A stretch of 61,681 nt of DNA from an uncultured Lachnospiraceae bacterium (GTDB taxonomy: Bacteria; Bacillota; Clostridia; Lachnospirales; Lachnospiraceae): NCBI GenBank assembly GCA_949155905.1, contig CASCWU010000006.1, positions 1-61,681 on the forward strand, in the 5' to 3' direction. How positions within the stretch are numbered: position 1 is the stretch's first letter; the number at the start of each line of letters is the position of its first letter. Below the pieces are notes generated by a model. It did no database searches. It saw only the letters and a list, made by a program, of their open reading frames with translations, and was not told the DNA's origin. Below are positions 25,346-34,516 of this stretch, piece by piece. The translations under genes and the position numbers were made by a program.

Positions 25346-26332
25346 TCAATCCCTCGTCCGCCCGGAAAAAAGCAGGAAAATAAAAAATGGCGCTCCGATA
25401 ACCGACATCACAATCCCGGTCGGAATTTCATAAGGCGCAAACAGCACACGCGCCGCGCAGTCGCAAAGCGTCACAAAGGCCGCCCCGCCAAAGGCACAGA
25501 CCGGCAAAAGTTTCCGGCTCTCTCCTCCGGTCAGCCGCCGCACCAGATTCGGGATAATCAGCCCGACAAAGCCCAGCAGACCGGCAAAGCTGACGCTCGC
25601 TCCTGCCAGCAGCGCCGCCAACGCCAAAAACAACGTGCGTACCTTCCGCACGGAAAGCCCTAACCCCTGCGCCATTTCCTCCCCCAGAGAAAGCAAATCC
25701 AGTTCATGGGAAAGCGTCCAGACAAGAAGCAGCGCCAGCAAAATCAACACTGCCGCCGGAACCAGTCTGCTTCCGGAAACCCCGGAAAAACCGCCGCTCC
25801 GAAAATCCACGATCAGCATACTGACCTCCGGGAACAGCGTCGTAATCCCCTCGGAAACCGCCGTCAGAAAGCTGTTTACCGCCACGCCTCCCAAAATCAC
25901 CGCCGACCGGGAGGCTCCTGTCCGCTGCGCGGCCAGGGCAACCGCCAGCACCGCTACCAACGCCCCCAGAAACGCACTGCCAGCTACCGCCCAGCCGGAA
26001 ACCGCGCCTAACGCACAGCAAACCGTCACTCCCAGCCCGGCTCCGGCATTGACTCCGATGATTCCAGGCGACGCCAGACGGTTGGCCAGCACACCCTGGA
26101 TCACCGCGCCGGATACCGCCAGTCCTGCACCTGCCAGCAGACAAGCGGCGGTTCGGGGCAGCCTGGCATAGCGGAAAATCCGTCCGGCCATCGTGTCCGC
26201 CCCGCTAAGCAGCTCCGCAGGAGACAACCAAACCGCGCCTACGCACAGGCTCAGCAACGCCGCAAAAAGACATCCTGCTATCGTCCCTGACAGCAGGATG
26301 AAAAACCGATCCTTCCGTTTATCCCGTTTCAT
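25346..26332 (-). CDS. FecCD-type iron/cobalamin ABC permease
   Basis: A 328-residue integral membrane permease with about nine or ten helices. Family marks are the LPRTAACLLAGAGLAVSGAV and LASPGIIGVNAGAGLG segments and a C-terminal half with SFAGLLGFVGLIIPNLVRRL, the coupling helix that contacts the FecE-like ATPase. GGAG lies 7 nt upstream of ATG 26332. It follows the binding lipoprotein gene by about 190 nt. The cognate ATPase is at 22.5 kb beyond an inserted cassette. A single permease gene implies a homodimer. Confidence 0.93.
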   Translation of the reverse strand: MKRDKRKDRFFILLSGTIAGCLFAALLSLCVGAVWLSPAELLSGADTMAGRIFRYARLPRTAACLLAGAGLAVSGAVIQGVLANRLASPGIIGVNAGAGLGVTVCCALGAVSGWAVAGSAFLGALVAVLAVALAAQRTGASRSAVILGGVAVNSFLTAVSEGITTLFPEVSMLIVDFRSGGFSGVSGSRLVPAAVLILLALLLVWTLSHELDLLSLGEEMAQGLGLSVRKVRTLFLALAALLAGASVSFAGLLGFVGLIIPNLVRRLTGGESRKLLPVCAFGGAAFVTLCDCAARVLFAPYEIPTGIVMSVIGAPFFIFLLFSGRTRD

Positions 26333-26428
26333 TATGCTACTCCACTGATCATCATTTTGTTTTCTTATACTTTCTTACATCAGACGACATAAATTTTTTC
26401 CTTATGGCGTCTCCTGCACTGGTTTTTA

Positions 26429-26488
26429 CTGCGTGTAAACGCAGAGTTTTCCTTGCAAAAACCGTGTGAGCCGCCTGAAAGGGCGGCT
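26429..26488 (-). other. Two hairpins in the lipoprotein-permease gap
   Basis: AGCCGCC/GGCGGCT (26469-26488) and CTGCGT/ACGCAG (26429-26444) lie between the two genes. On the minus strand the first is followed 8 nt later by five T, so it may be a weak attenuator reducing permease expression. No gene is seen between 26333 and 26522. Confidence 0.4.
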
Positions 26489-26522
26489 TGCCCCCAGGAG
26501 GGACCATAGTAAACGGCAAATA

Positions 26523-27704
26523 TTATTGTTGTTTACTATAATCGGCTTCCGGCCAGAAAATATCCGCCAGCTTCTGATATGCCTCCGCCCACCGTGCATT
26601 CGGCTTCAGGCCATAAAGCCGCTTTTCTACATAATACACCCGATCCTCTTTGACCGCAGTCAAGCTGCTCCAGGCCGGATTGTCCGCGATAAACTGCTCT
26701 ACATTCCGCTTCATTCCCTCGGCATCGTCTCCCTGCTGCACAATCAGAATGTAATCCGGATCGCACTGGAGGATATGCTCAATGCTTAAATTTTCCAGCA
26801 AGGATTCCTCGCTGTCCGCGATGTTTTCACAACCCAGCTCTGCCAACAGCTCTCCCAGCACGTTTCCTTTGCTGTTTTTCGCCCGCACACTGGACGCTGA
26901 AGCCCGCAGAGACAGCACAGACGGAGTACCGCTCTCTTCCCTGTGCGCCTGGCTTTCCTCCAAAATCTGCGCGATTTCCGTCTCTACTGCCAGCCCGTTT
27001 TCCTCGTACAAATCCACCCTGCCTGTGATATCTGTACAGATTTTTAGCATCCGCAGGTATGCCTCAAAGTTCGCCACATCAAAATAGGCCACCGGAATCC
27101 CCGCATCCTCTAACGTATCCAGCCAGTCCAGATCCACTCTGGTATTCGCGCTGGCCAGAACAAAATCTGGCTCTGCCGAAAACAGCAGCTCCAGGCTTAA
27201 ATCCTTTGTATTTCCTAGGTTGACCGTGTCCTCCGGCAAGGACAGCCCAAAATCCTCCCACGCATCGTCCGGCGTCGCCACGACCTCGCCGCCCGCCAGA
27301 CACCAGATATCCGTAAAGCTGCCAAGCAACGAAGCTACCCGCTCCGGTTTCGCCGGAACCGTTACCTCCCGTCCCAGATCATCCGTAAACGTCAAAGCAG
27401 TCTCTTCGGAATTTTCCTGTGCCTCATGCTCCTGCCTATCATTTTCCCGCTTGCCGTCCTGGCCTTCTGTAGCCGCTTCTTCAGACTCCGTTTCCTTTGG
27501 CTTCGTTTCATCTGATTCTGCTTTTCCCGGCTCTGTCTCATTTGATTCTGTTTTCCCTGTTTTGGTTTCTTCCTGTTCGGTTCTCTCTTCCCGTTTGGAG
27601 CCGGAAACCTCTTCCTTCGTCCCCGCGCAGCCCGACAGTAGCATCCCTGTCGCCAGCGGCAGGGCAATAAGCCCCGCCGCCAGTAAATTCAGTCCTTTTC
27701 TCAC
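26523..27704 (-). CDS. FecB/BtuF-type metal-chelate-binding lipoprotein
   Basis: A 393-residue lipoprotein. The signal peptide ends in the lipobox LSGC near residue 26. Residues about 30-100 form an extreme Glu/Lys/Thr/Ser linker. Then a periplasmic-binding fold of the FecB/BtuF class begins with FTDDLGREVTVPAKPERVAS, the usual opening of such proteins. A long inter-lobe helix and a VYYVEKRLYGL segment near the end fit the family. It lies 46 nt after the large flavoprotein fusion and upstream of its permease, so the operon is fusion-lipoprotein-permease-(cassette)-ATPase. The ligand could be heme, a siderophore or a corrinoid. Confidence 0.88.
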   Translation of the reverse strand: MRKGLNLLAAGLIALPLATGMLLSGCAGTKEEVSGSKREERTEQEETKTGKTESNETEPGKAESDETKPKETESEEAATEGQDGKRENDRQEHEAQENSEETALTFTDDLGREVTVPAKPERVASLLGSFTDIWCLAGGEVVATPDDAWEDFGLSLPEDTVNLGNTKDLSLELLFSAEPDFVLASANTRVDLDWLDTLEDAGIPVAYFDVANFEAYLRMLKICTDITGRVDLYEENGLAVETEIAQILEESQAHREESGTPSVLSLRASASSVRAKNSKGNVLGELLAELGCENIADSEESLLENLSIEHILQCDPDYILIVQQGDDAEGMKRNVEQFIADNPAWSSLTAVKEDRVYYVEKRLYGLKPNARWAEAYQKLADIFWPEADYSKQQ

Positions 27705-27750
27705 GTTTTCCGCCTGCTTCCTTTTTCATTTTTCCGTTTTATTTTCCGCC

Positions 27751-30321
27751 TTAACAGGTCGCTCCGCCCTTCACGATTTTCCCTAATACAGCGTTTTTGT
27801 CGATCTCCTGATTCAGCAGCTTATCCTGCACATAGTCAAAGCCCAGCCGTTCAATCGTATCTGCAAATCGTTCTCCGGTAATGCCCTCGTTGCGGAAAAA
27901 CAGGATGGCGCGTTCGATGATCTCCAGCACCTCCTCTTCCGAGGTAAACAGCCGATCCAGCGGCTTTCCGGTCGCCACCTTCTTGCCCCAGCGGCCTCCG
28001 ATATAAACCCGATAGCCGTCGGTATATTCCGGTATTGCGCCGAACGGACACTTCCCACGGCAGCGGCCGCAGTTGTTGCAGTCTGTACCGATCACAAGCT
28101 TTCCGTCCTCTACCCTGGCGATTTTAATCGGACAGGTATCCGCTACCTGGCATTTTTTACAGCCGCGACACAGGCTCGTATCCGGCACAGGCATCCGCTG
28201 TCCGATGATTCCCAGATCGTTTAAATTTGGCTTGACACAGTTATTCGGACAGCCGCCTACGGCAATCTTAAACTTATGCGGCAGCGTAACGTCATGATAC
28301 CCTAGATAAAAACGCTCATGAATCTTCTCACTCAGACCAAAGCTGTCTAACAGCCCGTACTGACAGGTCGTCCCTTTGCAGGCTACTACAGGACGAACCA
28401 GGGAGCCTGTCCCACCAGTCAGAAGGTTCCGCTCCTTTAAAAACGCAATCAATTCATCAATATCTGCATAATGCACCCCTTGAATCTCCAGGGTCAGACG
28501 GGAGGTCATCGTCACCTCTCCGCTGCCGAAACGCTCTGCCGCCTCGGTAATCGCACGCTGCTCCTCTGTTGTAATCTTCCCGTTCTTTGTAATCACACGC
28601 ACGTTAAATACATCCGGATACCGCTTGTCCTGCAGACAGCCAAGCCCCTTCACCCGCTTGATTTCCTCCGGGGCAAGCTTCCCGCCGGTATAAGCAACCT
28701 TGACGGTGTTAAACGTTGCACCGCCCTCTAATACTCTTGTATTGGTATAACCGTAATGCTTTAATCGGTTTTGCAGAAAATATCCTCTTTTTCCCTTAGC
28801 ACACACCAACAGAAGCTTTTCGTCCTTGTCCAGTCCCTCTACCGGCCCATCCACCTTTCCCAGATTTACCCAGGTGGCGCCCGGCAGCTTTGGCTCCGGC
28901 ATCACATCAATCACACGATAGTCCTTTGCCGCACCAGACAAATATTCTGCCGGAGAAATGGTTTCAAACGTACCATTGATTTTATTTTCGAGTACATAGC
29001 AAGCCTGCACAAACGGATGGATCGCTGTAGAAAACGGCGGCGCATAGGCCAGATCCATCGTATCATAATCCGCAATCGAAAGCCCTGCGGAAATCCCCAC
29101 TACGGCTATATCTGTCATTTTATCCACCGCACCGGCACCGATCACCTGCAGCCCTAACAGCCACCCGGTTCCCCGATCTGCCAGCAGCTTTATCACAAAT
29201 GTACTGGCATCCGGATAATAATGCGCCTTATCGTCCGTCACACAGACAACGGAAACCGGATCAAATTCGGCCTCTCTGGCCTGTGCCTCTGACAAACCGG
29301 TACGTCCTACATTCAAATCCGGCGCCAGTCTCACCACTCCTGTACCTAAACAGCCCAGATACAAAGTATTTGTCCCGGTCAGCGTCTTGGCCAGACAGCG
29401 CCCAGTTAAATTTGCCGTCGAACCCATCGCCGACCACTGATGCTGTCCGGTGACACGGTTTTTCACTACGGCACAATCCCCTGCTGCATAAATATCCGGA
29501 AGATTTGTCCGCTGGTACTCGTCTACCACAACTGCACCCTTTTCCAGCTTGATTCCGCTCTCCTTTAAAAAGTCTGTCGCCGGACGCACTCCGATAGCCA
29601 GCACGACCAAATCCGCTGGAAGCTCCCCGGCCGCCGTTCTGACAGCCTCTACTTGGTTCTCTCCCCGAATAGAAGTCAAGGCTGTCCCGGTGAGAATTTT
29701 CATTCCCATCTGACGCAGATGCTTCGCCGCATAGCCCGCCATGTCGGCATCCAGCACACCCGGCAAAATCTGGCTTCCCATATCTAAAAGCGTAACGGAA
29801 AGCTTCTGTGCCATCAGGTTTTCCGCCATCTCCATTCCGATAAATCCGGCTCCTACCACGACTGCTCTTCGGCATCCGTTCTGTCGGATATATTCCCGAA
29901 TCGCTACTGCATCATCCGGTGTACGGACGGTAAACACACCATTCACTCCCACACCCTCTATTGGAGGAATCAGTGGGGTAGCTCCTGTTGCCACCAGCAG
30001 CTTATCATAGGCTACTCTCTGTACCGCTCCGTCTGCCGTCGAACGAAGCTCTACCGTTTTTTCCTGCGGATGAACGGCTACCGCCTCCTGCCCAGTAAAC
30101 ACAGCGGCTCCGGTCAGCGCCGTAAATTTCGCCGGTGTATTGACCACCAGCTCCTCTCTTGTCTCAATATCCCCGCCTACATAATACGGCAACCCGCAGC
30201 CCGCATAAGAAATATCACTGCTTTTTGTATACAGCTCCACCTCTGCAGCCCGGTTTTCCCGCTTGATTTTCGCTGCTGCCTTTGTCCCGGCGGCTACACC
30301 GCCAATGATTACAATCTTCAT
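27751..30321 (-). CDS. Multidomain FAD oxidoreductase-rhodanese-siroheme/4Fe-4S-ferredoxin fusion
   Basis: An 856-residue cytoplasmic redox protein with four modules. Residues 1-445 are a CoA-disulfide-reductase-like FAD/NAD enzyme (KIVIIGGVAAGTKAAAK, redox Cys42 in SYAGCGLPYY, ATGATPLIPP, YAAGDCA). Residues about 450-550 are a rhodanese domain with Cys in LLVCAKGKRGYF. Residues about 575-735 are a sulfite/nitrite-reductase half with CKGTTCQYG and GGCPNNC, ligands for a 4Fe-4S/siroheme centre. Next comes a bacterial ferredoxin pair, CRGCKKC..DTCPI and CNNCGRCRGKCPF. ATG 30321 has GGAG 9 nt upstream; ATG 30327 is too close. A role in sulfur or nitrite/sulfite reduction is likely but unproven. 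Confidence 0.88.
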   Translation of the reverse strand: MKIVIIGGVAAGTKAAAKIKRENRAAEVELYTKSSDISYAGCGLPYYVGGDIETREELVVNTPAKFTALTGAAVFTGQEAVAVHPQEKTVELRSTADGAVQRVAYDKLLVATGATPLIPPIEGVGVNGVFTVRTPDDAVAIREYIRQNGCRRAVVVGAGFIGMEMAENLMAQKLSVTLLDMGSQILPGVLDADMAGYAAKHLRQMGMKILTGTALTSIRGENQVEAVRTAAGELPADLVVLAIGVRPATDFLKESGIKLEKGAVVVDEYQRTNLPDIYAAGDCAVVKNRVTGQHQWSAMGSTANLTGRCLAKTLTGTNTLYLGCLGTGVVRLAPDLNVGRTGLSEAQAREAEFDPVSVVCVTDDKAHYYPDASTFVIKLLADRGTGWLLGLQVIGAGAVDKMTDIAVVGISAGLSIADYDTMDLAYAPPFSTAIHPFVQACYVLENKINGTFETISPAEYLSGAAKDYRVIDVMPEPKLPGATWVNLGKVDGPVEGLDKDEKLLLVCAKGKRGYFLQNRLKHYGYTNTRVLEGGATFNTVKVAYTGGKLAPEEIKRVKGLGCLQDKRYPDVFNVRVITKNGKITTEEQRAITEAAERFGSGEVTMTSRLTLEIQGVHYADIDELIAFLKERNLLTGGTGSLVRPVVACKGTTCQYGLLDSFGLSEKIHERFYLGYHDVTLPHKFKIAVGGCPNNCVKPNLNDLGIIGQRMPVPDTSLCRGCKKCQVADTCPIKIARVEDGKLVIGTDCNNCGRCRGKCPFGAIPEYTDGYRVYIGGRWGKKVATGKPLDRLFTSEEEVLEIIERAILFFRNEGITGERFADTIERLGFDYVQDKLLNQEIDKNAVLGKIVKGGATC

Positions 30322-30350
30322 ATCCATATACTCCTTTGTTTTCCAGGATC

Positions 30351-30393
30351 CAGAAAGGCTGTCCCCTTTCTGCAACAGAGGACAGCCTTTCTG
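30351..30393. other. 14-bp leader hairpin upstream of the flavoprotein fusion
   Basis: CAGAAAGGCTGTCC (30351-30364) and GGACAGCCTTTCTG (30380-30393) are exact complements with a 15-nt loop. It lies between the promoter and the start codon of the fusion gene. No T-run follows, so a regulatory or stabilising leader structure is as likely as a terminator. Confidence 0.6.
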
Positions 30394-30408
30394 CAGCTTC
30401 TTTGTAAG

Positions 30409-30445
30409 ATAATCCGATTATATGTTATTTACAGAGATTTTTCAA
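30409..30445 (-). promoter_or_regulatory. Promoter of the flavoprotein/iron-uptake operon with overlapping palindrome
   Basis: On the minus strand TTGAAA (30440-30445) and a perfect TATAAT (30417-30422) have a 17-nt spacer. A 13-bp palindrome with centre C, ATAATCCGATTAT (30409-30421), covers the -10 and start site, a good position for a repressor. Confidence 0.6.
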
Positions 30446-30455
30446 GCAAATTTCT

Positions 30456-31625
30456 TTATACAACTGCTTCAATCAATACCTTATCCCCAAACGTAAAACG
30501 CTTTATCCCAATTTCCTTTTTCTGGTTAAAATTATAGCTTAGCATATAGCCTTTCTTTAGCTGATAATGCTCCAAATAACGGAGCAACTGTTCCTCTTTG
30601 CGTTTGTTATACGCTTCCCCATGCCAGATTTTCAATTCTACGACAAACTGTTCTCCCCGATAATCAATGATTACGTCTGTCCGTTCCAGATTCCGTGTCT
30701 GAGCCTCAATATAATAATTTCCCGTCCCATTGATAATCGGCCTGAGGTATAACAAGAAATACCGCCGCCCGTCCTCTTCCTTAAACTTATCCGGCAAATC
30801 ACCATACAGCTCGTCAAAATGCTTTACAAAACGCTCTAACAATAAATCCATATTCAAATACCCGGCATGGATAAACTGGTTTTTCTCTTGTATTGCCGCT
30901 TTATAAATATCCGTATTCTGATTTTCCGCCGAGGTTAAAAACAGATTATAAAATACCATTTCATGGAGTTCTGCAAAATCATAGAGTTTATTTACCATAG
31001 ACTTAAAAAGCGTATTTTTCTCCCCTAAAAAAAGCCCGCCTGCGTCCACGCCTCTTTCTTTCCCGGAAAATTCCGGCTCCCCGCAATCTCCTCATCTATC
31101 AGCTTACACAGCTTAGAAACTAAAAAAGGATACCCTGACGTATACTCATAAAGAAGATCCGACAACTCCAAAATATCCATCCCTGTAGCATAATCGTCCT
31201 CGTACTCCTGCAGCATCCCAGAAATTTCCTTCGTTGAAAAACTCATATCTATTTTAAATTCAACAGAAACCAGGTTTTTTATATCATATACTCCTGCCAA
31301 AATCACCGATTGAAACATCGGAGATGCGTCTCTGTCAATATAATATCCCCTTAGCTGGGCTAAAAAATCGAGAAATACCTGATCGTTTGCCGCACTGTCT
31401 ACTTCATCCACCATGAGTACAAGCGGCCTATCTGACTTCTGGCAAATATCACTCAAATGCTAGAACAATTCTACTAATTCCAGTTTCTTTCTTTGCTCCT
31501 CTGCGGCTTTCTACAGCCCCTCTAAAGCCATTTTTATCCCCTCAGACATAACAATATCCAAAGCCCTGATAATACGGAGAAAAGCCCTGGCAAAAGCGAT
31601 AGAAAAGGATTTCAAGACAGGTCAA
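30456..31625 (-). pseudogene. AAA-like ATPase with PD-(D/E)XK domain, heavily decayed
   Basis: Pieces of the large Lachnospiraceae family of AAA_35-type ATPases fused to a PD-(D/E)XK nuclease are visible in order: FSIAFARAFLRIIRALDIVM, a stop, KAAEEQRKKLELVELF, a stop, SDICQKSDRPLVLMVDEVDS (Walker B), FLDFLAQLRGYYIDRDASP, YTSGYPFLVSKLCKLIDEEI. A frame change follows in a run of seven A at about 31026. The last frame has ADLLL-type helices then YFLLYLRPIINGTGNYY and DVIIDYRGEQFVVELKIWHG, the nuclease core. The P-loop N-terminus is missing and internal segments seem deleted. About 1.17 kb remain of an expected 1.5 kb or more. Confidence 0.8.
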
Positions 31626-31635
31626 ATAAGCATGT

Positions 31636-31920
31636 TTACATGACTATTTGACTCGTTGCTTCGCAGGAATAAACATACTTCACGCCTTCTTCTTTTTTCT
31701 CCAACGCCGCCTTAAAATACTGATAAATCTCCGACAAATCCAAGTCTTTCGAGGCCAGTGCCGCGGTAGTATAGACATAATCTCCTTTTACCTCGCAAAT
31801 ATCCCGTGCAGGTTTCGGCGTATGGCTTCCCATCCTGGCATACCCGTCGAAGGTATCCCGGTAAATCTGAAAAAAGGTGACAATCGCTTCGTCTAACTCT
31901 GTCGTTGTATTCGGACTCAT
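31636..31920 (-). CDS. Hypothetical small protein
   Basis: A 94-residue soluble ORF that I do not recognise, with an N-terminal helix (TELDEAIVTFFQIYRDTFDG), a basic middle and a C-terminal helix (LDLSEIYQYFKAALEKKEEG). AAGGAG lies 12 nt upstream of the ATG, slightly far. It ends at the point where the decayed AAA-like gene begins, so its own 3' end may be a deletion joint. It may be a remnant. Confidence 0.4.
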   Translation of the reverse strand: MSPNTTTELDEAIVTFFQIYRDTFDGYARMGSHTPKPARDICEVKGDYVYTTAALASKDLDLSEIYQYFKAALEKKEEGVKYVYSCEATSQIVM

Positions 31921-31942
31921 CCTATTACTAAACTCCTTCTTC

Positions 31943-32347
31943 TTATTCTATCCTTCCTGTTGATTTTTTACAAGTAAAAATCAAATAGCCCAAGTCCCAA
32001 AACTCCCCGACACCTAACATCAACAACGGAAACGGACAGCTTCCGGAAAAATACAGCACCCCTACAAACCCAAGCACAGTCAGCAGCAAAAGGGCAGCGT
32101 GAAGCACAATACCAAATTGGGGCAGACGTGTGTTCAGATGCGTCCTTGCTAGGATAAGAAGAACATAAACCGAACAAAATACCGCCTCCCAGCCGATTAC
32201 CGCTGTCAGATCGTAGCTTTGCTGGCTTTTTAACCTGACTCCGGGCAACAGGGCGGATTCTGCCCACATTGCAAGCAGGTAAAGCAGATAGAAGCCAATA
32301 TATCTTAGACAGCTTTGATATACTCTTGTTATTTTTTCTCCTCCCAT
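31943..32347 (-). CDS. Small membrane protein of unknown function
   Basis: A 134-residue hydrophobic protein with four predicted membrane helices (around residues 12-32, 48-68, 80-105 and 108-125). No family recognised. ATG 32347 is preferred because AAGGA lies 6 nt upstream; the frame is open further up to 32419. Neighbouring genes are decayed or hypothetical, giving no functional context. Confidence 0.5.
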   Translation of the reverse strand: MGGEKITRVYQSCLRYIGFYLLYLLAMWAESALLPGVRLKSQQSYDLTAVIGWEAVFCSVYVLLILARTHLNTRLPQFGIVLHAALLLLTVLGFVGVLYFSGSCPFPLLMLGVGEFWDLGYLIFTCKKSTGRIE

Positions 32348-32478
32348 TCGGCGTCCTTTTCCATTACCCATTTGGTATTTTCTTAATATTATCATACCGT
32401 ACATGCTCAGATATATCAATTATATTTAACAAATATTTTAGAATTCCAGCAGGAAAGAATTGTAAATTCCGAAAAATA

Positions 32479-32922
32479 TCACTTATTTCCAAGCTGTTTT
32501 ATCAAACGATAGCTACCATAGTCCTTAACAGCTTGCTCTACAGGAACAGATAACACTACTTCCTTTTCTGATTTCAGACACACGCCAAACAATGGATCCT
32601 CCACTGCTGCTGGCTGAATCCACTTATACCATTTTCCCCCTATTTTTTGTTCCAAATACCAGCTATCTGTATAAGAAAGAATATACTTTGTATCGTTATA
32701 CAACTGAAATGTGAGTTCTAATTGTTTCTCTTTTCTGTGAACATTTGTTACAATCAGACCGGACTCTTCCTCCGATAGAATCGCTTTTTCTTGAAATGGA
32801 GATGCTTCTAAACCCTCTAATCTTGAAATTTTGTATTGTCTGACCCCTAACAACAAAAAAACTATAATAAAAAATATACTTGCTGCACAACTACAGAAGA
32901 AAATCCCTTTCTTTATCTTCAT
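32479..32922 (-). CDS. Membrane-anchored protein with immunoglobulin-like fold (hypothetical)
   Basis: A 147-residue protein with one N-terminal membrane anchor (GIFFCSCAASIFFIIVFLLL) and an extracellular all-beta part. The pattern LIVTNVHRKEKQLELTFQLY, then YTDSWYLEQKIGGKWYKW, then VCLKSEKEVVLSVPV resembles the short Ig-like Big_14-type domain found in many Clostridia lipoproteins. ATG 32922 is chosen by position of the anchor; a GTG at 32961 is in frame. AT-rich compared with core genes nearby. Confidence 0.6.
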   Translation of the reverse strand: MKIKKGIFFCSCAASIFFIIVFLLLGVRQYKISRLEGLEASPFQEKAILSEEESGLIVTNVHRKEKQLELTFQLYNDTKYILSYTDSWYLEQKIGGKWYKWIQPAAVEDPLFGVCLKSEKEVVLSVPVEQAVKDYGSYRLIKQLGNK

Positions 32923-32988
32923 AATCGAAAGCTTCTTTCTATCAAATTTACCATCTTTCACACCCTGTCCACAGTCTAAAATAGCACC

Positions 32989-34128
32989 TCACGTCTGCTG
33001 ATGCTGAATCGAAACTCGTCTGCAATCCGCGCATACCTCAATATACAAACTTCCGTCACCGCCTTCTTCCATCAAAACATCCCATGGAAGCTGCGCCAGA
33101 TAACGCATCGGTTTCCCACAGTCCGGACAGGTTTGAATCTCACAATCCTGTATCCAATGAGCAAAGCCGCCGATTGTCCCAATCTCCCAGTCATTAGCAC
33201 CATAAAATACCGGCCGCTCCTCTGCGCTGATATCCAGGTTACAGGCTGCCAGTTCCTCATAGCTCTCCTCCTCCCAGGAATATTCCTCATTTTCGCCCTC
33301 ACCCTCACCTGCTCCCAGGTAGGGAAAGTCTGCCATCCCTTTTCCTGCTTCGTCAAAACGACCAAACGCAGCCGGAACAGCTTCATAAATACAGCTCAGA
33401 CAACAAGTAACCGTCACCTTTCCTAATATCCCTAAAAACTGCATTTCTTCTGCGTCTCCATCAATGCTCAGCAAATCTACTACCCTTCCATGACAATGAG
33501 GGCAAATCTGCTGTCCCTTTTTTCCAATGGTGACAATTCGCTTCTCCCGTTTTCCGGCTTTTTCCGGCTTCTCCAGACTGTAGCATTTCGGATAATTGAT
33601 TTCTCTTCTGCTTCCGTCTTCCTCAAAAGTCCAGCCCCCTATCTGTGCATAGATATCTGGATCAACAAAAAGCTTTTTCCTCCATTCTCTTGGATGCTGC
33701 TTTAGTTCCTGCAGCGCCTTCAGCGCCTTATCATCCCCCTGCATCGCCAGACATACCATCAGCCTTGACGCATCCTGCACATCTTCCGTGGAAAGCAATT
33801 CCTTTATTAAAATATCTCTTACCTCCTCCGGAGCCTTGTAATACAGCTCCGGCAAAGCATATGCCTTAGCCTTGGCTGCCGCATACTGCAATTTTTCTGA
33901 TACTACGCCATGATAGGAAAGACATTCCCAAAAATACGTTTCCTCTGGTTCTGCCCGATCCTTTAATGATAAAATATTTTCTATCAAATACTGCTGCTTC
34001 TCTTCGATTTCTTCTCTGGTCAGCGCCAGCACGCGCTCTCTTTCCCGCTCTGCTTTACAGCTCCAGCACAGACCTTTATTATAAATCAAACGGCCACACT
34101 GAGGACACGAATAGCTCTCTCTTGTCAT
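32989..34128 (-). CDS. Zinc-ribbon protein with DUF1963-like C-terminus
   Basis: A 379-residue cytoplasmic protein. Three cysteine pairs bind metal: CPQCGRLIYNKGLCWSC at the N-terminus, ICPHCHGRV in the middle, and CPDCGKPMRYLAQLPWDV with CADCRR near the end. The C-terminal block IGGFAHWIQDCEIQTCPDCG resembles DUF1963 (YwqG-like) proteins, which are common in polymorphic-toxin immunity and cell-contact loci. The central residues look helical and repeat-like. An upstream AAGGAG supports the ATG. Role unknown. Confidence 0.65.
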   Translation of the reverse strand: MTRESYSCPQCGRLIYNKGLCWSCKAERERERVLALTREEIEEKQQYLIENILSLKDRAEPEETYFWECLSYHGVVSEKLQYAAAKAKAYALPELYYKAPEEVRDILIKELLSTEDVQDASRLMVCLAMQGDDKALKALQELKQHPREWRKKLFVDPDIYAQIGGWTFEEDGSRREINYPKCYSLEKPEKAGKREKRIVTIGKKGQQICPHCHGRVVDLLSIDGDAEEMQFLGILGKVTVTCCLSCIYEAVPAAFGRFDEAGKGMADFPYLGAGEGEGENEEYSWEEESYEELAACNLDISAEERPVFYGANDWEIGTIGGFAHWIQDCEIQTCPDCGKPMRYLAQLPWDVLMEEGGDGSLYIEVCADCRRVSIQHQQT

Positions 34129-34162
34129 AAAACCTTCTCCTTTCCTTATCTTTTACCTCCTC

Positions 34163-34516
34163 TTAAAGCACCTCCGAACTAGGTTCCAGCCGATTCCTCC
34201 TATCTAGCCCAATATCACCGCCTTCACCGGAGCTGGAAAATAGCTTTTTAATATCACTGGTTCGGATATAGCAAATCTCATATTCTGGCTCAATTCCTTC
34301 CTCCCACTCCTTTCTGTGTACAAAGGGAATCGCGACCCTCCAGTCTCTTTGGTAGCTGGGAGTTCCTCTCCAGAAAATCTTTTCTGGTATCCAGTCTTCT
34401 GGTTTTTCATAATAACAAATGGTTACATCTAACTTTATTTCCTCTGCCCCTCGCTCTCCGCTCTCAATCCGTCCTAAAAAGGAAACACTGCAAAGCCCCC
34501 TAGAAAGCCTTACCAA
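34163..34516 (-). pseudogene. C-terminal remnant of a hypothetical protein
   Basis: The open frame (117 residues from a TTG) reads back without a start through CLFCQKEDIR to a stop just upstream, so the 5' end is missing. The body (ICYYEKPEDWIPEKIFWRG, WRVAIPFVHRKEWEEG) is soluble and unrecognised. It ends 35 nt before the zinc-ribbon gene start, same strand. Confidence 0.45.

Noticed and set aside
26333-26522. Cobalamin riboswitch between binding protein and permease
   Set aside because: Position is inside the operon and the conserved B12-box pattern is not visible.
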